Source of the DNA: Cyanophora paradoxa
Lineage: Eukaryota > Glaucocystophyceae > Cyanophorales > Cyanophoraceae
Assembly (NCBI GenBank): GCA_004431415.1
Contig: QPMI01000657.1
Span: 62,001 to 126,000 of the forward strand
Length of the DNA stretch: 64,000 nt
Reading direction: 5' to 3'
The notes beneath the pieces were generated by a model that made no database searches, had not been told where the DNA came from, and saw nothing but the letters and a program-made list of their open reading frames with translations. Positions within the stretch are counted from its first letter, which is position 1. Every line of letters begins with the position of its first letter. This document shows, piece by piece, positions 51,001-57,990 of the stretch. A program made the position numbers and the translations under genes.

Positions 51001-53914
51001 CATACAATAATTGTATATAATATCTAACCGCGTTCTTTTCTTCAATAGATAACGCACGATTGAAAACGATAATTTCGGCAAGATCTCCATTAGCAACAGA
51101 AGAACCAAATGATGCAAAATTAGAAGGTGGAAGAAAATCACCCGATGATGTTCCAATATCAATACCACCCATTCCTACGACAATTTGCTCTGAGGAAACA
51201 GTGAAATCCCAATAATTCCACGAATTATAAATATATGATGCATCGAATAATGGAGGAGTTGCATTTTCTATATCGTTTTGAATTTGTAGTGAAACACCAA
51301 ACTTTTGATTTTTACAACCATATCCAATCCAATTTTGATAAGAACTATCCCTTATACTCAACATATAAGAAGGATTTGTAGTATTGATCCTACCTATAAA
51401 GAATAATGTAAGACCTAATGACCAATCTATTGAAACACTATTCCTATAAGCCATGTTTAATTCTTTCCCAATCGAAATTTGATTGTTTAGGGTTGCATTC
51501 AAATAATAATAAACAGTTTCCCAATTCGAATAATTTGTTAGATATGGTATCTGTGTAGTAACTCTGTTATATATCTGACCTTGATAATATATCAACTGAC
51601 CATGTTGACCTGATGCTTTCCATGCAAATATACAATTTGGAATAATTGGGGCTGGATCAATGACAGTAGTAACAGCATAGTAAGGTCTATAAAGTATTTG
51701 TATAGTATTTTGTGTTCCAATTGTTATATTTCGATACACTGTAAGATTACTTGTGTAAATATCATCTGCCCATAGGTTACTTGCCCATATGTTACTTGCC
51801 CATATGTTACTTGCCCATATGTTACTTGCCCATATGTTACTTGTATAAATGTTACTTGTGACTGTAAGGTTTGTATCATTTTTTATCACGAATAATGAAA
51901 GAATATTAGTAAGTTCTCCTTCATCGATGTATCCCTGTTCTTCTAAATAATCTTCTGTTACCACTCTCGAAATATCTTCATTGTGTATATTTTTGGCGCT
52001 TGCTCTTTGATTGATTTCTAATAAACCTTCACCAACTCCGCCATTATAATTTGTTTTTATCCATGCTACCTCACATCTTCTATAATCATCTCGATTTCCT
52101 ATAAAAGTATTTGGTAAAAGACGCTGCCGACTAAATACTAATTTCGGTCTCGATTGGTCAAAATCGCTTACATCTGTTACATTAATTTGGATTGCGGCAT
52201 CTTTGTTATCATAACTATTTGGATCTAATGGAAGTGACGGTATCGGAGGTAATACATCTGTCATCGGGATATCCTCAGGGTAGAAGCTTGTTAAATAAAT
52301 TCCGGGTTTCGTCTCATATAAACCAAAATTACCATTGATTGGTAAAATCCCCTCTCTTCTGGGTGGTCTAATGTATAATTCGGCTTCCATTCCTGTGCCT
52401 GCTTCTATTCCCATGCGATTAAGGTAGTGGTCATTTAATTGTAATCTTTCTTCTATGTTAATATTTCTATAAAGACTTACACCATGTTGAAAATCTGTTA
52501 ATACATTTCCTGCTGATGCAAAAGTAGGCTGTTCGTCGATTTCGTCCCAATTATGCCTATGGTCTTCTGGCGGAAACTCAGTAGGTATGTTATCCAAATC
52601 TTCCCAATCATGGCGATGCTCTGTGGGTGGAAATCTTTCCGGTTTGTTTAGAATGTCATCCCATTCGTGTTCGTGGGGATCTGGTGGGAATGTGTCGGGT
52701 TTGTTAATAATATCCCTCCAATCTACGGTAAAATCGAAAAATCCCGGCTGTAATCCGTCTGGTAATAGCTCTTCATCTGGTATATGTGGTTGTTCGTAAT
52801 CTATGTTAGGTGGATCTAATCCATGTGGTAAAAGTTGTTCGTCGTAAGGTTGAAAACGATCATATAACATATGGTTAGGATCAAATCCATCGGGTAATTC
52901 TTCCACGTCTTCACATTCTTTATGTTCGAGAGGTATAACATTAATATCTGGTGCTAAAAGTTCCTCAGCGGGCGGTTTGTAATCTTTAAAAACTGGTTTA
53001 TTATGGACTTTTTCCCAACTAACAAAATGTTGCCCAAACGCTACCGTCTCATCTGCTGTGTATTCTCTTCCGGGTTGTTTCTTTGGTGTAAGATCTGGTG
53101 GATCCCATGGTAGCGGAAAGGGAACCGGAGTAGGTCCGTAATGCTCTATGATCTCTCTTATCGTTTTCTCACTAACAAGCCGTTCCCCATTTGCATAAAC
53201 ATTACTACCATGAATATTTCGCCATTGTCGGGTTCTAATACCAAGGTCTTTGGTGTTTGTGACCAAAGGTAGTAAATGCCGATCCATTTCGACAAGATCG
53301 GGATGTAAATGTATAGCTACTGGTTGAGTGGGGCTACTGTTGACAGTGACAGACGCCTTAGCTTGCGATGTATCATCAGGTAATCTAAAACCGAATTCTT
53401 CATTAGAAGCCGCATTTCGCACAATATCCTGCGGGTAAATGTTATTAGTATACGTGAAATTGTTCGTGTCACCATGTGGTGCAATTTGCAATATTTCAGG
53501 GATTTGTGTAATCGCATTTGATCCTTCATTATAGATTCTCAAACCGCTACGATGAACTCCCTTCTCATCCTGGACATTAAAAACCAAACGTCCGCTATCA
53601 TAACGTGTGGGAATATCGGGATGCGTTCCACTTGCTTTAAGTTTCCGTGGTCTCCTTCTGGTTGCCTTGATCTCCGCAACCGCGTTTTTTTTTACATTCC
53701 CCAAACTGAAAGCTATACTTACATCTTCTTTCTCTGGGTCTGTTTGATTCAGCGATAAAGCATGAATTCTGGGATGCGTCTTACTGGGTTTATCGGCGCT
53801 CTGATCAATTGACGCCGACCCTTTAATGGTGATATTATCAAAGTTTACATGTTTAGTGTTTCCTTTACCACTACCTGTTATGGTTTGTAAATTTGCTGGA
53901 TAATTGAAACTCAT
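48023..53914 (-). CDS. Giant phage-tail-fibre-like protein with S74 self-cleaving chaperone, 1,963 aa
   Basis: ATG at 53,912-53,914. Layout: a short N-terminal base; HxH-rich fibre repeats (DHRHNWDEIDEQPTF-type, about 400-470); a first receptor-type module (about 480-670); five NIWAS-like pentapeptides (about 690-715); a LamG/concanavalin-like domain (about 810-970, ending GDLAEIIVFNRALSIEEKNA); five 12-residue TKDQITDFAHTH repeats (about 1,022-1,083); a second copy of the module (about 1,110-1,320); two similar beta-rich modules (about 1,370-1,850); then the S74 domain from GSDRRYKTDIKK (Ser about 1,857) through GLIAQDVEKVIPEI and a final coiled coil. S74 chaperones trimerise fibres and cut themselves off at the Ser. 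H-x-H triplets in phage fibres bind iron. Probably the host-attachment fibre of the virion. Confidence 0.88.
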   Translation of the reverse strand: MSFNYPANLQTITGSGKGNTKHVNFDNITIKGSASIDQSADKPSKTHPRIHALSLNQTDPEKEDVSIAFSLGNVKKNAVAEIKATRRRPRKLKASGTHPDIPTRYDSGRLVFNVQDEKGVHRSGLRIYNEGSNAITQIPEILQIAPHGDTNNFTYTNNIYPQDIVRNAASNEEFGFRLPDDTSQAKASVTVNSSPTQPVAIHLHPDLVEMDRHLLPLVTNTKDLGIRTRQWRNIHGSNVYANGERLVSEKTIREIIEHYGPTPVPFPLPWDPPDLTPKKQPGREYTADETVAFGQHFVSWEKVHNKPVFKDYKPPAEELLAPDINVIPLEHKECEDVEELPDGFDPNHMLYDRFQPYDEQLLPHGLDPPNIDYEQPHIPDEELLPDGLQPGFFDFTVDWRDIINKPDTFPPDPHEHEWDDILNKPERFPPTEHRHDWEDLDNIPTEFPPEDHRHNWDEIDEQPTFASAGNVLTDFQHGVSLYRNINIEERLQLNDHYLNRMGIEAGTGMEAELYIRPPRREGILPINGNFGLYETKPGIYLTSFYPEDIPMTDVLPPIPSLPLDPNSYDNKDAAIQINVTDVSDFDQSRPKLVFSRQRLLPNTFIGNRDDYRRCEVAWIKTNYNGGVGEGLLEINQRASAKNIHNEDISRVVTEDYLEEQGYIDEGELTNILSLFVIKNDTNLTVTSNIYTSNIWASNIWASNIWASNIWASNLWADDIYTSNLTVYRNITIGTQNTIQILYRPYYAVTTVIDPAPIIPNCIFAWKASGQHGQLIYYQGQIYNRVTTQIPYLTNYSNWETVYYYLNATLNNQISIGKELNMAYRNSVSIDWSLGLTLFFIGRINTTNPSYMLSIRDSSYQNWIGYGCKNQKFGVSLQIQNDIENATPPLFDASYIYNSWNYWDFTVSSEQIVVGMGGIDIGTSSGDFLPPSNFASFGSSVANGDLAEIIVFNRALSIEEKNAVRYYIQLLYGFPNTQPILNNEDLKINSSNIFIENLTVTKNATLPHHPTSNVVLDWLAKQKHTKADITDFAHTHTKDQITDFAHTHTKDQITDFAHTHTKDQITDFAHTHTKDQITDFAHTHLWEHITNPPLTFPPDSHTHDYSEITNSNHRHPWSEIDEQPVFAQLNAIGNVFNGVTLYQSINTPERLFLNDHYVSLNGSFTGETGTPMVGTLAVRLPRDPIVNGVYSGDFNVGVNDTFPSIYVTNYHPGEIGQVADFSAAIQINVTDQSAYDGARPKIVFTREKVVNYLPVAGQPTDDHGKCEMAWIKTTSGGALEVNQRMAAKNLHNTTLSGVVTDDYLTNKGYLTTADLSSYVTESELGTTLNNYTTDAELTAALGNYLPLTGGTVNGTVNATSLQIGGNTIPKGYDFDQLDVVSTDRSANNWNLNWSPRTGQTGCYTTPQNDEDCSGCFMRWTVPTGMKSFYIQHMPWYNGRYFDIYGQTLNNNQHFLKRVNDYQGIQSVNHDGTNNTILFVSINCEFYKYIYVQGRKGRIHLTGVFGWSRQRATDNDVGMISWDNIYSRPALITAADLPQTATWATNTWLKSTDTVPRILFGNGDCTYIRGYGNGDGVSIEFRDSADGAILKSYNNGNFWVKNTITAPTINATTKLQINGNDVPKFHTADSTKGGIEFNRCSYNDWTWAWSAAWDPYYNYGSYVYNNQTDDQTSTAWIDFDIPEGYLKGTAFLTYLPWTNSRIFEIWGVNRQGNEVFITSVNSYQPYATSPDSNHSGLNNVPIHLGNRFLTIRIRPKIGRVHIMGISYMKIWVGHSYGGHTGYIHWNNVYSKPNILTGAVGTWFNSSDGYNRIHFGNNTSTYLKGRGDYPIVFRNELDSDICWIDHNGRMWINNYLTQGSDRRYKTDIKKITGALSAIEKLEGVSFKRIGSEKDGTKLGLIAQDVEKVIPEIVSVTKEDGYLSLEYTGLIPVLIEAVKELSKKCKDLTQTCENLQSQIDQIKNVTV

Positions 53915-53963
53915 CCCTGATTACTCTAATAATAGAGATTTATTAAATTTCAATAAAGTAAAG

Positions 53964-55502
53964 ATGCCCTTACGCGTAGTTTTAGCATTGTCCGGCGGCG
54001 GCGCACGTGGTATTATCATAACAAGGTTGTTAAAAGAAATAGAAACAAGAACGGGTAAACGCGTTATTGATTTGGTCGATCTTGTAAGTGGAACATCCAC
54101 AGGCGGTATTATCGCTATCGGTCTCAATGTGAAAAATCCCGAATTTCCCGATGAACCTAAATTAACAGCTACCGACCTTCACAATACTTACCTATATCAT
54201 CTTCCTCTCATCTTTGCGAATCCGCGGAATATTATAGAGAATGCACTTTTCAATACTAAATATGATGTATCACCATTAGAAACCGCTATTTTCTCTGTGA
54301 CTGGGGAAGCTCTCATAAAAGATTCACTAAAAGATGTGGTTATTACGACGTTCGACACTGTAAGCATGAAACCAATTTTTATAGCAAATGATAACGATTA
54401 CAAGACTATACCAAGTAAAATAGCGGCACGTTCTACTTCCGCCGCTCCTACATATTTTGCTCCTGTCGATTACGAGGGGATGTGTTTAATAGATGGTGCG
54501 ATATCAGGTAACAATAACCCAAGTGTTTGTGGTTATAGTCACGCAAAAAAGATTTATGATAACGATGACGATATTATAGTTATTAGCATATCATGTGGTG
54601 AGGTTAACGAAACGGACGCACCTAATGTGGGTTACTCTTAGGAAAGTGTGAATACCTGGGGAATTCTATCATGGATTGCTTCCACCTCAGGGAGTCCATT
54701 AATCAATATGCTAATGGCTGCAAGTGAATTATCGGCTCTTGAAAAGATGCAAGAGTTTTTACCATATAATGATGACCAAGGATATGCGCGATACTACCGT
54801 ATCTCCGTGCCGCTTCCGAAAGATATCTTAAACTCCCTCGATGATACTTCTAAGATTCCGGACATGATCACGGCGACTGAAACGTATATACAAGCAAACA
54901 ACGCCATGATAAATCGACTCTGTGAGTTACTTGTAACAAACTACGAAATTAAGAACCCTGTAAGATCCTATGTATCATCCACTCTTAATAACATACCTCC
55001 TATTGACGCTAACTGGTATCTTCTATCGGATAATGCGTTTACCGCTTCTTCTGCAAAATTCGGAAAAGAGGCATTTAAAGCCCGCCCATCATTAACAGGA
55101 TGGGAAGCGAACGCATCCGCCATAAACGGAGTATGGGAAACGCCAACTGAATATTTGCAAATTGCTTTTCCATATACATATGAAATCGCTTCTATAATTG
55201 CGTATGGTTCAGGTATAACAACTGCATTTATTAAAACTTTCAATGTTGCGACGTCGCAAGATGGTATAACATGGTCATTTATCAAATATGAGGGTGTAAA
55301 TCGAATGTTTGTATGTGAGAATATAAATAATGCTAATAACTCTGGGGATGTATCATATGCTCTGGGGTTCCCGCTTTCGATTAACGATGTATTTTATATA
55401 GGTTATCCATTAAGAACACGATATATACGTATTTATCCTTTGGTATATATAAATGCCCCGACTATGAGAGTCGATGTAACGGGCGCATTTATTAGAAATT
55501 AA
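53964..55502 (+). pseudogene. Patatin-like phospholipase with discoidin-like C-terminus, interrupted by TAG
   Basis: ATG 53,964, 49 bp from the divergent fibre start. MPLRVVLALSGGGARGIIIT has the oxyanion G-G-G-x-R-G (11-16). VDLVSGTSTGGIIAI has the nucleophile Ser45 in G-T-S-T-G. LIDGAISGNNNPS has the catalytic Asp177 of D-G-A. At codon 226 (54,639-54,641) a TAG stops the frame. The same frame then runs on without a break to TAA at 55,502, giving the usual patatin end (NTWGILSWIASTSGSP; YYRISVPLPKD) and a discoidin/F5-8C-like domain (ASSAKFGKEAFKARPSLTGW; FNVATSQDGITWSFIKYEGV; TRYIRIYPLVYINAPTMRV). It is either a nonsense mutation, a programmed readthrough or a sequencing error. The active-site dyad lies wholly before the stop. 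Lipase activity could serve membrane entry or exit. Confidence 0.82.
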
Positions 55503-56839
55503 AGTTTTTCAGTTCCATTTATTGTAAGTTTCTTTAATTCTCTTGTAATTTTACTTTTTTTCTTTAATCTGGCTTGTAAAAGCGGTTCTTCTGGGACATC
55601 ATCCGCTTTTTCGATGCCTTCCTTTCGTATCGCCGAATCTATCCGCGCTTCTTCTTTGGCTTGTTCTAATGCATCACCTGTGGGCGCCTCATGATACTCT
55701 ACACCTTTGATAGGTAACAGTTCGTGGAAAGCAAACCTCCCATCGACCATTTCACCATTAGGATTTCTTAACCGAAACTTAAAACCCTCTCTACCCTCGA
55801 CAGTATAAACGATCCGCGACCAATTGACACCCTGTTTAGCGAATGGGTTCTTTTCTATTCTCACCCGCACAAACATACCCTTTTGAATACCGTCTAAGTA
55901 AGCCATCGACTTCTTAAACTTCTCGTCTTCTAAACCTATGATTTCTCTATAATGCTCATCTGTGGTTTCTGCGGGTTTTCTCTTAGTCGCTGAATGAACA
56001 GTATGATTATAATTATACTCAATGTCACCCAATACATCGAAAAATCGCGCTGTGTTGTTTGCTATGCAATAGTTCGTAATAAGCCGCTTGATCTGCTTGT
56101 TAAACGCTTCTATTCTACCCTGACTACGATGATCTGCGACATCGCTAATCTGATGATCGATGAACTTCTTAGCAAGGTAGTTAGTGAACACTGTATTAGT
56201 AAATTCGCTCCCGCTATCACTTTGGACGCGTGCAATAGGTCGTGGCACTCTCTTTTGTAGCTGTTCGAAAGCGGCAAGAGTCGTAATAGCGCTCTTATCT
56301 CTCATCGGAATTATATAACCTGTTCTAAGCGTTGATTCCATAGCCGACATAAACGTATCGTATCCGTCATTTTGCTTCTTGTAAGCCGGGAAAAACAGAA
56401 GATCTATAACATAGGTATCGAGAGGTTGCCTAATTGGTATCATCGGGTCTCTCTTTCTTGAAAGGGTTGGCGCGTTAATCTGAACGACTTCCTGTTTATC
56501 ATACCATTCTTTCATCTTCTTATAGTCCTCATCCGGTAGTTCTTTTCTCATCGCTCCGAAACCCTTGTATCCGGTGCGCGGATCATAAAACTTCTTAGCA
56601 ATCTTAGACTCTTTCGTTACAGTCTCAGTAGGCAATGCCTCCGGGATCAGTTCTTTAACTATCTCAGACTTCTTTAAAATTCGTGTGTTTTTCTGTTCTA
56701 TCGGAATGGTTATAGGTAGCATATTACCTTGATCTTCTTTCATGCTCTTCTTTACGATCTTAGGAATGGGTCTTAATCCTATCTGTGCTGACGGCATCTT
56801 TACCTTATTTCCGTAATTTAATTTTTCTATATAATTCAT
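55499..56839 (-). CDS. Retroviral-type (RVE) DD35E integrase
   Basis: 446 residues. The catalytic core has D146 in DTYVIDLLFFP, D208 in ARVQSDSGSEFTN and E244 in HRSQGRIEAFNKQIKRL, with exactly 35 residues between the last two. The C-terminus has an SH3/chromo-like beta segment (KGMFVRVRIEKNPF; RIVYTVEGREGFKFRLRN). No HHCC zinc finger was seen at the N-terminus. It inserts the viral DNA and leaves the 6-bp duplication seen at the ends. ATG 56,839 is only 2 bp from the divergent SpeD-like start; an alternative ATG at 56,797 (MPSAQIGLRPIPK) would leave room for a promoter. Confidence 0.93.
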   Translation of the reverse strand: MNYIEKLNYGNKVKMPSAQIGLRPIPKIVKKSMKEDQGNMLPITIPIEQKNTRILKKSEIVKELIPEALPTETVTKESKIAKKFYDPRTGYKGFGAMRKELPDEDYKKMKEWYDKQEVVQINAPTLSRKRDPMIPIRQPLDTYVIDLLFFPAYKKQNDGYDTFMSAMESTLRTGYIIPMRDKSAITTLAAFEQLQKRVPRPIARVQSDSGSEFTNTVFTNYLAKKFIDHQISDVADHRSQGRIEAFNKQIKRLITNYCIANNTARFFDVLGDIEYNYNHTVHSATKRKPAETTDEHYREIIGLEDEKFKKSMAYLDGIQKGMFVRVRIEKNPFAKQGVNWSRIVYTVEGREGFKFRLRNPNGEMVDGRFAFHELLPIKGVEYHEAPTGDALEQAKEEARIDSAIRKEGIEKADDVPEEPLLQARLKKKSKITRELKKLTINGTEKL

Positions 56840-56841
56840 AA

Positions 56842-57243
56842 ATGAACCATCGGGGCTTCCATGTGATGTTAGATTACAAGTTTTCGAGTCCGCTAATTAC
56901 GGGAGTGGACAACTTAGAGACCACAACGAAATGGTTAATGCACTTTTTACAAGATATTATACAAGAACAAGGTATACGAGTAGTTCACAAGCATTACGAG
57001 ATTTTCGATGGTGGTCTTTCACCTCCTGGTTTTACATTAGTTCTCCTATTAGATGAGAGTCATTGCACCGCTCATTGTTACTCAGACGAGGGCATGTTAG
57101 CAATCGATATATTCAGTTGCGGAAGGGAAGCGGAGCGAAAGACATGTAATATATCATCGTTAATAGAAGAAAGGATAATAGGTATCTTTGGTGGATCTCC
57201 TTATACGGAGAGACATAAAGTATCGAGATTTCCGACACGGTAA
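56842..57243 (+). CDS. speD: S-adenosylmethionine decarboxylase, bacterial/archaeal SpeD type
   Basis: 133 residues. The core FTLVLLLDESHCTAHCYSDE, then GMLAIDIFSCG, matches the SpeD pattern V-x-L-S-E-S-H-x-x-x-H-T-(W/Y)-P-E ... D-x-F-T-C-G. E72-S73 is the self-cleavage site that turns Ser into the pyruvoyl cofactor. His78 (+5) and Cys93 (+20) keep the spacing of the proton-relay His and Cys known in the Thermotoga enzyme. The product, decarboxylated AdoMet, is the aminopropyl donor for spermidine. The HTWPE box is changed to HCYSD. The N-terminus lacks the usual His-rich start. The last 36 codons lie inside the right terminal repeat. Polyamines could help condense DNA in the capsid. Confidence 0.78.
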   Translation: MNHRGFHVMLDYKFSSPLITGVDNLETTTKWLMHFLQDIIQEQGIRVVHKHYEIFDGGLSPPGFTLVLLLDESHCTAHCYSDEGMLAIDIFSCGREAERKTCNISSLIEERIIGIFGGSPYTERHKVSRFPTR

Positions 57244-57292
57244 TAAGTGGTAAAAGAAGATGTAACAGGTTAATTAATTGTGATTCAGTGTA

Positions 57293-57385
57293 GTGTTACA
57301 GGTGTTACAGGTCTATCCCAAAGTTCCAAGCCGCCGACCTCCTCCTAGGGGAAAGTTTGGGATGAACCTGTAACACCTGTAACAC
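57293..57385. repeat. 93-bp imperfect palindrome, copy 3 (right TIR)
   Basis: Mirror of copy 1. It lies 49 bp after the SpeD-like stop codon, so it could also act as a transcription terminator or 3' processing hairpin. Confidence 0.9.
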
Positions 57386-57687
57386 ATACCATTATCAGTA
57401 AGAACCCATTAAAACAACAAAATATCAGTCATAAAATACCATTATAATAACATAAGAATCATAAAGAATACTAACATATCTTTCTTATAATACACGTCCC
57501 GCGCTCCATACACGCCATATGCGCTCCATATCATCATCGCATTTAATCGAGAAAGTACATTTTATTATTTTTCGATGGAATTCCATTATAATTTCATACA
57601 TATTTCTTGTATAATTAAATACATATTTTTCATATAATGCATACCCATATTATTTCCATATCATTATACACGATAATGCGTAATATC

Positions 57688-57713
57688 ACACATAGAGAAA
57701 GCCCGCGTTTTAT
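57688..57713. repeat. Internal inverted copy of the PLV tip (right)
   Basis: Exact reverse complement of the last 26 bases of the element (57,959-57,984). Together with the left pair there are four copies of this 26-mer. Confidence 0.93.
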
Positions 57714-57984
57714 CAGGAGGCGTGATATAATTTATCTAAGTTTAAAATCAACCTCAAATACAAGTGATTACGAGAGATAAACGTAAAATACATCGGAGTT
57801 ACGAATAAATTAAATTTCAGTAAGGGTTTGGATAGTAAAATATATGAATTACACACATAAAAGACAAGAATAAAGGATAAAATACACATAAATTATCGTA
57901 AAATATGCAAGAAATATAGGTAAAATATAAACAAATTATAATTAAACTTAGCCGAGGGATAAAACGCGGGCTTTCTCTATGTGT

Positions 57985-57990
57985 GTCGAG
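57985..57990. repeat. Right target-site duplication GTCGAG
   Basis: Follows the last base of the right terminal repeat and equals 29,844-29,849. With one copy removed, the minus-strand exon reads through in frame. Confidence 0.95.

Larger units (their letters stand above)
29850..57984. mobile_element. Integrated Polinton-like virus (PLV), complete, 28,135 bp
   Basis: Bounded by 852-bp terminal inverted repeats and a 6-bp target-site duplication. It has the full morphogenesis set (double-jelly-roll capsid protein, two penton-like proteins, packaging ATPase), a replication set (protein-primed polymerase, primase-SF3 helicase) and a DD35E integrase. Genes are intronless, densely packed and AT-richer than the surrounding host DNA. 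No Ulp1/adenain-type maturation protease was recognised. Only one coding frame (the patatin gene) has an internal stop, so the copy is probably young. The mix of polymerase, RVE integrase and primase-helicase resembles mavirus-like virophages as well as Polintons. Confidence 0.95.
57133..57984. repeat. Right terminal inverted repeat (852 bp)
   Basis: Reverse complement of 29,850-30,701. The inner edge is where GAGCGAAAGAC (57,133 on) stops matching. It contains the 3' end of the SpeD-like gene, a palindrome copy and the AT-rich tip unit. Confidence 0.95.

Noticed and set aside
51776-51850. 15-bp direct repeats TTACTTGCCCATATG as iterons
   Set aside because: They lie inside the fibre gene and encode the S-N-I-W-A pentapeptides, so they are coding repeats.
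48023-53914. Bacteriophage or prophage contamination
   Set aside because: The fibre looks phage-like, but it sits between PLV genes inside perfect PLV terminal repeats, and the host flank is intron-bearing eukaryotic DNA.
54648-55502. Separate gene starting after the patatin stop
   Set aside because: Same frame as the patatin, no ATG at its start, and it begins in the middle of the patatin fold; treated as the same broken gene.
53964-55502. TAG reassigned to an amino acid in the element
   Set aside because: TAG ends the ORF at 31,703-31,705 and the host DPM1, so general reassignment does not fit.
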